A stretch of DNA of 64,000 nucleotides from Candidatus Ozemobacteraceae bacterium (GTDB lineage Bacteria; Muiribacteriota; Ozemobacteria; Ozemobacterales; Ozemobacteraceae). The notes under the pieces were generated by a model. It had not been told where the DNA came from. It was given only the letters and a program-made list of their open reading frames with translations, and ran no database searches. Shown here in pieces: positions 56,862-64,000 of this stretch; within the stretch, counting starts at the first letter, position 1, and each line of letters opens with the position of its first letter. A program made the translations under genes and the position numbers. The stretch is from positions 1 through 64,000 of the forward strand of contig DAOSOK010000017.1 of assembly GCA_035373905.1 (NCBI GenBank), in the 5' to 3' direction.

Positions 56862-57701
56862 ATGAACGCAGATTTTCGCAGAAGCCTGTTTCTTGGCGAC
56901 GTGCTGGAAACGGCGTCGCGGCTTCCGAAGCGTGCGTTCCGGCTCGTCTACCTCGATCCGCCGTTCCTGACGGGGAAGGAGCGGGTCGGGACCCGGTCGG
57001 AATGGCGCTACCCGGATGCGTGGCCCGGCCGGCTTGCGTCGTATCTTCCCTGGCTTCATGAGCGGCTGGAGGCGGTTCTTCCACTTCTCGTTCCATCCGG
57101 GAGCCTGGTGCTGCATCTCGACTGGCGGACGGTTCATTATGCGAAGGTAATGCTGGACGAGCTGATGGGCGAGGATGCTTTCGTGAACGAGATCGTCTGG
57201 CATTACACCGGTGGCGGCCGCTCGAGGAGCAGGTTTTCAAACAAGCACGACACGATTCTCTGGTATGCGGCAGGCGGGAAGCCGTATTTCGATTCGGACG
57301 CGGTGCGGGTTCCCTACAAGGCCGACTCGGGCTTTCTGCTGCGGGGCGTGACGTCGAAAAGCGGGAAAAAATACCGGGCGCATCCGCTGGGAACGCCTGT
57401 CGACGATGTCTGGGACATCCCGATCATCAACCCCAACTCCCCTGAGCGATCGGGGTATCCGACGCAGAAGCCGCTGGCCCTTCTGGAGCGGATCGTGAGC
57501 GCCCTGAGCGCCCCGGGAGAAGCGGTCGCAGACCTGTGCTGCGGGAGCGGCACGACCCTCGTCGCGGCCGAACGACTCGGCAGAACGTGGGCGGGAGGCG
57601 ACATTTCCCGTGGAGCCCTCGAGTGCGCCATGGAGCGGCTTTCCAATGCCGGCTGCATGAGAGAACGTATCGCGTGCCATTCTGATTGCAATCATCTATA
57701 G
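56862..57701 (+). CDS. Site-specific DNA methyltransferase (N4/N6 type, solitary)
   Basis: 279 residues. LVYLDPPFLTGKERVG is catalytic motif IV (DPPF), placed N-terminal to the SAM motif AVADLCCGSGTTLVAAERLG, so the motif order is that of the beta class. GYPTQKPLALLERIVSALS and EIVWHYTGGGRSRSRFSNKH are typical of this family. Target recognition presumably lies in between. No restriction gene is adjacent, so it is an orphan methyltransferase. The first residues (MNADFRR) come from a GCAGAT-type dispersed motif, so the start may lie slightly downstream. Confidence 0.92.
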   Translation: MNADFRRSLFLGDVLETASRLPKRAFRLVYLDPPFLTGKERVGTRSEWRYPDAWPGRLASYLPWLHERLEAVLPLLVPSGSLVLHLDWRTVHYAKVMLDELMGEDAFVNEIVWHYTGGGRSRSRFSNKHDTILWYAAGGKPYFDSDAVRVPYKADSGFLLRGVTSKSGKKYRAHPLGTPVDDVWDIPIINPNSPERSGYPTQKPLALLERIVSALSAPGEAVADLCCGSGTTLVAAERLGRTWAGGDISRGALECAMERLSNAGCMRERIACHSDCNHL

Positions 57702-57702
57702 G

Positions 57703-57865
57703 GGCGGGTTATTGAGTCCTGCAGAATGAAAACCAACCGTTCGCCCTGAGCCTGTCGAAGGGCGAAATGAGGAACCATCGGCAAGTGGCTGTTCGTGCTT
57801 CGACAAGCTCAGCACGAACGGAGACACGAAACTGGTTTTTGATATGCAGGGCTCAATAACCCGCC
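57703..57865. repeat. Dispersed two-hairpin element, copy 5, with long terminal inverted repeats
   Basis: The two core hairpins (CGCCCTGAGCCTGTCGAAGG and GTGCTTCGACAAGCTCAGCA) are enclosed by nested inverted repeats. GGCGGGTTATTGAG (57703-57716) matches CTCAATAACCCGCC (57852-57865), CCTGCA (57718-57723) matches TGCAGG (57845-57850), and AAAACCA matches TGGTTTT. The whole 163-bp unit can form one cruciform, like a MITE. It begins right after the methyltransferase stop. From 57866 to 58008 I see only a weak TAGAAT box near 57942. Confidence 0.88.
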
Positions 57866-58008
57866 CGGGCGATGCAGCGCCGGTGAAATTCGAATTCCGC
57901 GAATTCCCGGAACGGCATTTCGGGGGCGGAGAAGGATCGTGGTAGAATCGAAAGAACGATATCGGGTTCGTGACGAGCGAAGCCGGTCGAACAAGGAGGA
58001 GAGGACGC

Positions 58009-59133
58009 ATGTCTGAAGCCCGCAAACGAATTCTGGCCATGCTTGCCGAGGGAAAGATCACCGTCGACCAGTCTGAGGAGCTGCTTGCGGCTCTCGAACG
58101 GGATGAAAAGCAGAAAACCGGTGCGCAGGAGCAGCCGGCTTCGTCGCCAACCCGCCCCCCGCTGGCGGAGGAGATCTCGAAATTCGCCGACAGCGTGCAG
58201 AAAACGATGCGCGACGCGATGCGCAAGATCGAGCCGCCCAGCCGGGAACTGAAGACGCGCATGAAGGAGTTCGGCGGCTGGATGCAGACGATGGTCGGGT
58301 CGGCCTTCAACGATTTTGCCCATATGCGCGGCCAGCCGCTCGACGGCGTCGAGATCGACGTCGATCTCACCGAGCCGGCCGCGGTTTCCTCGTGCCGCCG
58401 TTGCCGCATCGAGAACCTGTTCGGCTCCGTGCGGGTCCTCGAAGGCAGCGCATTTGCGCTGAAGGTGCGCGGCCGTATCAGCCGCTCGGCGCTGGGAACG
58501 ACCACCCCCACGATCTGGTTCCGCGAGAACGCGGTCCGGATCGAACATGACACGGCCGTCATCGGCATCAGCCGCTCCGCGCCCGTGAAGGCGATTCTCG
58601 AGATGGAGTTGACGCTTCCGAAGGGTATTCACCTTGATATAGAAACCGATACGGCTTCCGTCAAGGTCGCCGGAGCGTTCACCGCCGGGCAGATCCAGAC
58701 GATCAGCGGCGACGTCGCGCTGCGCCACGTCGAGTTCGAAGACGGCGGCGTCGACACCGTGAGCGGCGACATCTCCCTTGAAAGCGGCGCCGTTCGGGGC
58801 AAGCTGCGGACGACCTCGGGCAACGTGATTCTGAAAGGCGTTCGGCTCGCGAACGTGGGCATTCACAGCATTTCCGGCGACGTTCTGATCATCGACGCCG
58901 ACGTCGGCGACGCGACGTCGGTGACGATCGAGACGACGTCGGGCGACGTGGCGGTCGAGCGGGCGCAGGGGCCCTGGAGCCGCATCGACGCCGGCACCCG
59001 CACCGGCAACATGGAGATCCGCTGGCAGGGCATCTCGAAACAGGCCGGCGGCGCCGGAACCGTCGCCGAATCCGGGACGGCCGGCGCCTCGTTCAACGTC
59101 CTCAGCACGAGCGGCGACATCACCTTCGCGTAA
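58009..59133 (+). CDS. DUF4097 beta-helix protein with SHOCT-like N-terminus
   Basis: 374 residues from ATG 58009, after AAGGAGGAGAGG. Residues 1-32 (EARKRILAMLAEGKITVDQS) form the short helical motif found in SHOCT-like or DUF1707-like N-termini, which usually mediate oligomerisation. Residues about 115-374 are repeated short strands: GQIQTISGDVALRHVEFEDG, GGVDTVSGDISLESGAVRGK, LRTTSGNVILKGVRL, IETTSGDVAVERAQ. That is the DUF4097 beta-helix (adhesin-like). No signal peptide or membrane helix, so it is cytoplasmic as read. Function unknown; such proteins are often linked to envelope stress. Confidence 0.87.
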   Translation: MSEARKRILAMLAEGKITVDQSEELLAALERDEKQKTGAQEQPASSPTRPPLAEEISKFADSVQKTMRDAMRKIEPPSRELKTRMKEFGGWMQTMVGSAFNDFAHMRGQPLDGVEIDVDLTEPAAVSSCRRCRIENLFGSVRVLEGSAFALKVRGRISRSALGTTTPTIWFRENAVRIEHDTAVIGISRSAPVKAILEMELTLPKGIHLDIETDTASVKVAGAFTAGQIQTISGDVALRHVEFEDGGVDTVSGDISLESGAVRGKLRTTSGNVILKGVRLANVGIHSISGDVLIIDADVGDATSVTIETTSGDVAVERAQGPWSRIDAGTRTGNMEIRWQGISKQAGGAGTVAESGTAGASFNVLSTSGDITFA

Positions 59134-59179
59134 GTAAAAATAAATAATATCATACCATATACATCAGGAGATACATTTT

Positions 59180-60208
59180 GTGAGAAAATGCCTCATTGCG
59201 CTGTTGTGCGCTGCTCTTCCCCTGCTGGTCGCCTGTTCGGGCGGAGATCCCTTCAACCCATCCTCGGGAGTGAAATATAACGGTTACCGGTTCACGACGT
59301 ATACGACCCCGGCAGACGTGCGCGCCATCGCGGGGAACGCGTCGTATCTCTTCGCAGGAACTGGGAGCGGTCTCTACCTCGGAAATCCGACGACGACCGA
59401 GCCGGGATTCGCCAGAGTGACCGCCGCTGGATTCCCGATTGACGCCGTGACGCAGAGCATCAACGCTCTTCTGCTCGAAGCGTCGGGCAGTCTCCTGATC
59501 GGCACGGACAACGGCCTCTACCGGTGGAATGCCGACGGCTCGATCGCGGCCGTCAACGGCTTTGCCGGTTTGAAAATCACGGCATTGGCCGAAAAAAAGA
59601 CGTCAGCAGAAAAGATTCTCTGGGTCGGCCTGTCCGACGCAACGGCGGCGAAAACGATCGCGAGGCAAAAGGACGACGGCGCGTTCTCCTTCTACGGGAA
59701 AGCCGACGGAATGACGGCTTCCCGCACGACCATGATCTACTGCGATCCCGACTCGACCCTGACGATCGCCTGCGGAACCGGCGATGCGGCGGCAAACGGC
59801 CTGTTCCAGTTTGCCGAGTCCTCCGGGTTCACAAGGCTGACGACGCCGCTCGGCGGCGGGGCAAATTTCTTCACGAAGAAGAGCGACGTCTGGTATGCGG
59901 GCGGGAACGGTGCCGGGATCGTGTATAAGTCTGGCACGAATGACTGGGCCCAGTTGGCGACCGGATTCACTCCCTTCGGCATGGTCGACCGGGTTGCCGA
60001 TGTCTACAGAGAAACATGGGTTCCCACGAACGCCGGGTTGATGCTATATCTTGACATGGGAGAACCCACCACCTTCAACCTTGCGAATCGCCTGACGATC
60101 AACACTTGCGGCGACGTCGAGGTCGCCCATGGAAATGTGTGGATCGCCCATCCCGCCTCGGGGACCGTGAACGGCGGCATCAGTCGGGCCGTCTTTACCG
60201 GCGAGTAA
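59180..60208 (+). CDS. Lipoprotein with propeller-like repeats
   Basis: 342 residues from GTG 59180, with AGGAG about 10 nt upstream. The signal ends in LLVACSGG, a good lipobox, so it should be a lipoprotein. The rest is strand-rich with recurring units: AIAGNASYLFAGTGSGLYLG, ALLLEASGSLLIGTDNGLYR, DVWYAGGNGAGIVYKSG. These resemble the repeats of two-component-regulator-type propellers (GxxxGLYR). Likely binds or senses something in the periplasm or at the outer membrane. The gene follows DUF4097 after 46 AT-rich bp. Confidence 0.82.
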   Translation: MRKCLIALLCAALPLLVACSGGDPFNPSSGVKYNGYRFTTYTTPADVRAIAGNASYLFAGTGSGLYLGNPTTTEPGFARVTAAGFPIDAVTQSINALLLEASGSLLIGTDNGLYRWNADGSIAAVNGFAGLKITALAEKKTSAEKILWVGLSDATAAKTIARQKDDGAFSFYGKADGMTASRTTMIYCDPDSTLTIACGTGDAAANGLFQFAESSGFTRLTTPLGGGANFFTKKSDVWYAGGNGAGIVYKSGTNDWAQLATGFTPFGMVDRVADVYRETWVPTNAGLMLYLDMGEPTTFNLANRLTINTCGDVEVAHGNVWIAHPASGTVNGGISRAVFTGE

Positions 60209-60278
60209 ACATGCGGTGACCGGCCCCGCGATCCGGATTCCGGAGCTGGTCATGTGCCATCATCGACGGGGGGCATAC

Positions 60279-60902
60279 ATGGATACCGTATCAGCCATTC
60301 TCTTTGTACTCGTCATCACCGTGCTGTTCACGATCGGCGCCAAGATCGGGCTGTATTTCAAGAATCGCGAGATCGCGATGATCCGCGAGCAGTCGGAACG
60401 CGAGCTGAAAGCCGTGAAATCGGAACATGAGGGCGCCCGCGCCAGCCTGTCGGAAGACCTCTACAAGCAGTCGAAACGCATCGAGGAGTCGTTCAAGCAG
60501 AAACTCGACGAGAAGGACGAGCAGATCCGTTCGCTGCTGGCCGAACTCGAGTCGCTGAAAGCCTGGAAGCAGGAGATGGGGCTCAAGTTTGCCGAGTTCA
60601 AGGGCGCTTCCCAGGGAAACCCGCAGATGCTCATCTACAAGCTTCTCGAACATAATCAGAAGCTGAACGCTGCGCTCGTCTCGAAATGGAGCACCGTCGA
60701 AAAGCAACTCTCCGACGATCTGAAGCGCACGATCGACCAGCTCGGGAAGATGTTCGCCGAAGCCGAAGCCCTGCACCGCGACGGTCTCGAAATCATCTCG
60801 ATCTACGAATCTCGCCTTCCCGAAGAGATGAAACGCCAGGTGCGCGAGGAGATGCTCAAACTGCCCGGCGGATCGGGCGCTCCGCAGCTTCCAAACGGCT
60901 GA
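60279..60902 (+). CDS. Membrane-anchored coiled-coil protein
   Basis: 207 residues. One membrane segment (about 3-27, SAILFVLVITVLFTIGAKIG) is followed by a long charged coiled coil (30-105: REIAMIREQSERELKAVKSE, KRIEESFKQKLDEKDEQIRS) and a helical domain (110-195). GGGGGGC lies upstream of the ATG. The orientation should put the coiled coil in the cytoplasm. Resembles RmuC- or YhcB-type topology without sequence identity to them. Unknown function. Confidence 0.72.
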   Translation: MDTVSAILFVLVITVLFTIGAKIGLYFKNREIAMIREQSERELKAVKSEHEGARASLSEDLYKQSKRIEESFKQKLDEKDEQIRSLLAELESLKAWKQEMGLKFAEFKGASQGNPQMLIYKLLEHNQKLNAALVSKWSTVEKQLSDDLKRTIDQLGKMFAEAEALHRDGLEIISIYESRLPEEMKRQVREEMLKLPGGSGAPQLPNG

Positions 60903-60911
60903 AACTACGGC

Positions 60912-61478
60912 TCATTCCGGTATTCCGGGGAGTTTCGGCGAGCGGGGCCGTTTCGGAGGCCACGGAGCGGAAGGCGACCCGGGCGGGGGCGGAGCGAGAA
61001 CGTCGCGCAGCACGGCGCGCACGCTTCGGCCGAGTCCGGGAGATTCCGAGGCCCTCGGCCCCGCGACGTTCAGCACGGCCGGGCGTATGTTCCGAAGCCA
61101 TTCGAGAATCTCGATCCGCGCGACCGGCAGGCGCTGTATCGAGAAATCGATCACGAGGCAGGGACGTTTCATCCGTTCGGCGAGACGGATCGTCAGCAGG
61201 GTTCCGCCCGACGGTTCGCCCCGTGTGATCACCAGCGTCGCATCCGAGTCGCGGATATTCTGTCTCGTTCGCTGAGGGTATGCTGCCGCTTCCGTCTCGA
61301 CGAGCGGATACCGGGCCGGGATGGGTCCGCTGGCGCTGCGCCTGCCGGCGGGACACCAGCCGCCCGCCGGAATGCCGAGCTCGAGGGCGACGTCGAGCGC
61401 CGCACGGTCGACGCCGGTCTGCCCTCCAGATATGAGTCGTGATACTATATATGAGCAGATATGCAAAGGTTCGGCCAT
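60912..61478 (-). CDS. Circularly permuted YpsA/SLOG-type protein (putative molybdenum-carrier family)
   Basis: 188 residues from ATG 61478, with CGGAG upstream. LISGGQTGVDRAALDVALEL and GIPAGGWCPAGRRSASGPIP are the hallmarks of the cpYpsA family (PF12694), a nucleotide-binding Rossmann-type SLOG group. SDATLVITRGEPSGGTLLTI adds the conserved second loop. The last 40 residues are Pro-rich and probably disordered. SLOG proteins bind nucleotides or nucleotide-like ligands; the old molybdenum-carrier name is weakly founded. Convergent with the coiled-coil gene. Confidence 0.85.
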   Translation of the reverse strand: MAEPLHICSYIVSRLISGGQTGVDRAALDVALELGIPAGGWCPAGRRSASGPIPARYPLVETEAAAYPQRTRQNIRDSDATLVITRGEPSGGTLLTIRLAERMKRPCLVIDFSIQRLPVARIEILEWLRNIRPAVLNVAGPRASESPGLGRSVRAVLRDVLAPPPPGSPSAPWPPKRPRSPKLPGIPE

Positions 61479-61591
61479 GTGTTTTCTCCGGCGAGACGTC
61501 GTCTCATAACGGTGTCGCCACGGGACATGATACGCCGGCTCCCTGTCGCATGTCGCAACATCTCGGACGTCACAACCGCTGAAGGAGGTTT

Positions 61592-62116
61592 TCAGGCGAT
61601 GGCGAGGCGATAGTCGAAAATGCGGTCGGGCCACTGGCCTCTGTCGAGGGGGGGGAGCCCGAGGCGCTCGAAGAGCTGATTCAGCAGGTCGAGGCGGTCG
61701 GGATGGCATGCCGTCATGCGATGCCACAGGTCGCTTCTCGTTTCGGGTTCGGCGGTCAGAAACAACTCGCAGGCCAGTTCCTCCGATTCACATGAAACAA
61801 TGGTGTCGAGGGTGTGGTGGGCTGTCCGGGCGGCAAATTCGTCTCCGCGTGCGAGGCCGGTCACAACCCAGAGGTCGTGCGGACAGAGATCGACTTTCTG
61901 CCTCTGAGGACAGTCCTGACACGCGTGAACGGCTTCGGCAGAAGCGTTCCCGACGGTGTCGACCGTCATCCCCGGGCGCGGGCAATTGGGTGAAAGACAG
62001 ACGAACAGGCCTTCGGGCAGAGATGGGCGGGTGTACCCGGTTCCCCCGGCGGCGGCTGGTCGGCCACCGTTCGGCCGGGATTGCGGTCGCAGGGGACACT
62101 GAGCGCAGCACATCAT
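61592..62116 (-). CDS. Cys-rich protein, paralogue A
   Basis: 174 residues, with AAGGAGGTTTCG upstream of the ATG. MMCCAQCPLRPQSRP, then CLSPNCPRPG, then ACQDCPQRQKVDLCPHD give about nine Cys arranged as CxxC-type pairs, suggesting metal or iron-sulfur binding. A helical domain follows (residues 85-174: TAHHTLDTIVSCESEELACE, DLLNQLFERLGLPPLDRGQW). It is clearly related to the next gene upstream, 14 nt away: same MMCCxxCP start, same order, same C-terminal pattern. Family unknown. Confidence 0.7.
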   Translation of the reverse strand: MMCCAQCPLRPQSRPNGGRPAAAGGTGYTRPSLPEGLFVCLSPNCPRPGMTVDTVGNASAEAVHACQDCPQRQKVDLCPHDLWVVTGLARGDEFAARTAHHTLDTIVSCESEELACELFLTAEPETRSDLWHRMTACHPDRLDLLNQLFERLGLPPLDRGQWPDRIFDYRLAIA

Positions 62117-62130
62117 GATCGAAACCTCCT

Positions 62131-62658
62131 TCAGGCGTTCATCGAGCCGGCAGTTGCACGTACGGATATGTTCCAGGGCTGGGGCGGTTCGCGGTCGGGC
62201 GGGAAGAGAAATCTTCCGGCGTAGGGGTTGGCATACAGGGCTTCCATATACGCTTCTTCGCGTGAGCCAAGCCCCTGGAGGGAGGGAACGGGAGAAAGGC
62301 CTGCCGCGGCGAATACGGGATTGAGCATCCAGAGGACGCGCGGCTGAAACTCGTGAAGGCGCTTCCAGAAGGTGCGGCGCAGTTCAGGGGTGGCGGCATG
62401 GAGGAGCGACAGGAGGAGCGGCCGGTCGCGCCGGAGGCAGGCGGTTTCGAAGGTGTGTTCCGCGAGCCGGATCGCGAGGGGGTGCTCCTGGTAGAGGCGG
62501 CTGATGACGAACTGATCCTGGAAACACCGCTCCCGCACCGTGAGGGCGCAGTATCCGTCGCGGCACTGGTGGCCGGATGCGGAACAGACCGGGTTCGGAC
62601 AGCGCTCGATGGCGTTTCCAAGGGTCGGGTGAAACGGGCACTCGTTGCAGCACATCAT
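62131..62658 (-). CDS. Cys-rich protein, paralogue B
   Basis: 175 residues from ATG 62658, with GGAGG upstream. MMCCNECPFHPTLGNAIERC, then CSASGHQCRDGYCALTVRER, then a helical domain (LAEHTFETACLRRDRPLLLS, LWMLNPVFAAAGLSPVPSLQ). Aligns along its length with paralogue A, including the ELRRTFWKRLHEFQPR / ETRSDLWHRMTACHPD region. The two likely arose by tandem duplication and share a transcript. Divergent from the sigma-like gene at 62787. Function unknown. Confidence 0.7.
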   Translation of the reverse strand: MMCCNECPFHPTLGNAIERCPNPVCSASGHQCRDGYCALTVRERCFQDQFVISRLYQEHPLAIRLAEHTFETACLRRDRPLLLSLLHAATPELRRTFWKRLHEFQPRVLWMLNPVFAAAGLSPVPSLQGLGSREEAYMEALYANPYAGRFLFPPDREPPQPWNISVRATAGSMNA

Positions 62659-62786
62659 GTCGTTTATCCTCCGTTCGGCGGTCGTCACCCATACATCAAC
62701 CGGCCGGCGGGGTCGGGGAAAAAAAAGATGAAAAAATCTTTTGGCAGCCGCTATACTTTATTCACATAACGCTCGAGGTGAGGATC

Positions 62787-63881
62787 ATGCGGGATGCGAC
62801 GCTCGAACAGGCGTTGTCTTCGTTTCTTGCCGCGCCGGAACGCGGCGTCGACGAGCTGCTGAGCGCGTTCGGGCCTTTCGTGATGGACCAGGCGCGGTTC
62901 TGGCAGAGATCGTCCCTGACGTTCACCGACCGATGCAGGGAGATTCTGACCGAGCTCTTCCTGATCCTGATCGAGGACATCCGAGTCGAGAAAGTGAACC
63001 GGCCCGAGTCGGTGCTCTCGTATCTCAACCTGAGGTTGCGGCGCCTGACCCGCCCGGCGCAGTCGCGAACGACCCCCTTCGGTCTCGCCGATGACCTGCC
63101 CGACAGCGGGAGGTGTGGGTTCACCCCCCTGCGGCTCGAGATCGTTCGGGAACTCGCCGAGTGTACCCGGTCGGCGCTCGTGAATGATCCGCACGAGGCG
63201 ACGCGCCTGCTGGAGTTCCTGTTCATCCACATCGCCCCCGACCTGGCTTCCGCCTCCCGGTTCCTGGCCGTCGCGGCGGGGGCTGAGGCCGAGTCGCGCA
63301 TCGAGGCGGACAAGAAGAGGCACCAGGCGTTCACCAGGCAGCTGCGAAGCAGGTTCGAGTCGATGAAAAGCGGTGACTGGCGCGATGTGTCGAACTGGTC
63401 GGGCGGTGAGCGGAGTCATCTCGCGTGGCGTCTGATCAGTTTCACCCGGCACGAGCGGTCGACGATGGGCGAGCTTCTTGCCGCTGCGCTGGAAGAATGG
63501 CGCGACGATCAGCAGCCGTATCGGCATGAGGAGTCCCGCGCCGCTCTCGTGGCTCCGGCGATCGGTTCCCTCGCGGGACTGTATCCGCCCCGCGCCAGCA
63601 CAAGCCCGCATGCGGCCAGCGAAGCCGCCGCGGCATACGGGGAAGCAACGGACTTCGACCCGTTGCTGCTGCTGCTCGTTCCCAACCGGCCATTCAGCGT
63701 GGGAACGGCCGGATACCGACCCGTGAATCTCCGCCAGGAAGCCGGCTCGTATGCCGTCGAGAAGCCCTCCGTCGCCGACGGAGCCGAGAACGGGGAAAGC
63801 GCGGCCCAGGCGTATCTCGAAGCGGCGGATGCCGTCCGATCCTGGTTCGCGAGCGTCGCCGACACCCTGGGAAGGCGCTGA
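62787..63881 (+). CDS. Second sigma-region-2-like helical protein
   Basis: 364 residues from ATG 62787, after GAGGTGAGGATC. Residues 18-90 fit the ECF region 2 pattern: VDELLSAFGPFVMDQARFWQ, CREILTELFLILIEDIRVEK, ESVLSYLNLRLRRLTRP. The remainder is helical to about 240 and then low-complexity; no helix-turn-helix region 4 is evident. This general layout resembles the sigma-like gene at 5175-6530, although they are not close in sequence. A TATACT box (62752-62757) lies 29 nt upstream. A secreted-protein gene follows after 31 nt. Tentative assignment. Confidence 0.5.
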   Translation: MRDATLEQALSSFLAAPERGVDELLSAFGPFVMDQARFWQRSSLTFTDRCREILTELFLILIEDIRVEKVNRPESVLSYLNLRLRRLTRPAQSRTTPFGLADDLPDSGRCGFTPLRLEIVRELAECTRSALVNDPHEATRLLEFLFIHIAPDLASASRFLAVAAGAEAESRIEADKKRHQAFTRQLRSRFESMKSGDWRDVSNWSGGERSHLAWRLISFTRHERSTMGELLAAALEEWRDDQQPYRHEESRAALVAPAIGSLAGLYPPRASTSPHAASEAAAAYGEATDFDPLLLLLVPNRPFSVGTAGYRPVNLRQEAGSYAVEKPSVADGAENGESAAQAYLEAADAVRSWFASVADTLGRR

Positions 63882-63912
63882 AGATGCCGAATGGGCGACA
63901 GGAGCGCATTCG

Positions 63913-64000
63913 GTGAGGGCCGGCAATTGCGGCTGCGGAAGCCTTCTCCTCGCCCTGATTCTCCTGCCGGTCATCACGGCGCACCCGCTGCTCGGTCTGA
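63913..64000 (+). CDS. Start of a secreted protein, cut by the window edge
   Basis: GTG 63913 follows CAGGAGCGCATTCG, with AGGAG eight nt upstream. The 29 visible residues (MRAGNCGCGSLLLALILLPV continuing into ITAHPLLGL) form a signal peptide. It lies 31 nt after the sigma-like gene on the same strand and is likely cotranscribed with it. The rest is outside the window. Confidence 0.6.
   Translation, partial: MRAGNCGCGSLLLALILLPVITAHPLLGL

Noticed and set aside
57696..58866. Minus-strand frames of 290 and 337 residues near the DUF4097 gene
   Set aside because: Antisense to the DUF4097 gene and crossing repeat copy 5; no start site or domain.

Overview
The window is a 64-kb piece of a high-GC bacterial chromosome (about 60% by eye). 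Its gene content is chromosomal: asnS, an alpha2-type glycyl-tRNA synthetase, eno, ackA, typA/bipA, an HU-type protein, pilT, tRNA-Leu. It also carries many large, poorly characterised signalling and envelope genes, such as Ser/Thr kinases, FHA, DUF2225, TPR, DUF3592, FecR and DUF4097 proteins. Gram-negative-style lipoproteins and signal peptides plus type IV pilus ATPases point to a diderm. The taxon cannot be fixed by eye. A deep-branching, mostly uncultured phylum rich in such proteins (for example Riflebacteria/Ozemobacteraceae) is a guess.

Left end (1-7.6 kb): a CRISPR array (six identical 37-nt repeats, continuing off the left edge) whose repeat orientation places the leader on its right. 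Next to the leader, on the same strand, is a tightly overlapping operon: unknown protein, sigma-factor-like protein, zinc-finger (anti-sigma-like) protein, and a 1113-residue protein with a Lon-type Ser-Lys protease domain. This layout resembles the protease/anti-sigma/sigma relay known from CalpL-CalpT-CalpS, but no cas gene or ligand-sensing SAVED/CARF domain is visible.

7.7-20.5 kb: an FHA-pseudokinase gene, then a kinase-pseudokinase-receiver-DUF2225 fusion, a RAYT (REP-associated) transposase with an inverted repeat just upstream, a large secreted helical protein with a TPR membrane partner, a radical SAM/SPASM-like protein, and a three-gene DUF3592 operon. 20.6-29.7 kb: small secreted proteins, an S9 peptidase, acetate kinase, an MntA-HepT toxin-antitoxin pair enclosed between tRNA-Leu and a 21-bp copy of its 3' end, zinc-ribbon proteins and a HEAT-repeat protein.

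29.9-36.8 kb: asnS, a 48-residue zinc-ribbon protein, a FecR-domain protein, HU, a PilB-like ATPase with both nucleotide-binding motifs degraded, and pilT with a long Pro-rich N-terminus. 37-43 kb has visibly lower GC: antiporter, PAP2 phosphatase, half-size EamA transporter, eno, two HAD proteins, TauE/SafE. 42.9-47.2 kb is an operon of two tiny membrane proteins, a DUF6062-like protein, a dynamin-like GTPase and a MutS-type ATPase without mismatch-recognition domains.

47.3-64 kb: a methyltransferase, bipA with a terminator in its leader, a glycosyltransferase, a polytopic membrane protein, a TPR-polysaccharide deacetylase, a LOG protein, glyS, a DNA methyltransferase, a DUF4097 protein, a lipoprotein, a coiled-coil membrane protein, a YpsA-like protein, a tandem pair of Cys-rich paralogues, and a second sigma-like gene followed by the start of a secreted protein cut by the window edge. 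Five copies of a dispersed two-hairpin repeat lie in intergenic gaps. Several promoters sit so close to start codons that their mRNAs should be nearly leaderless.
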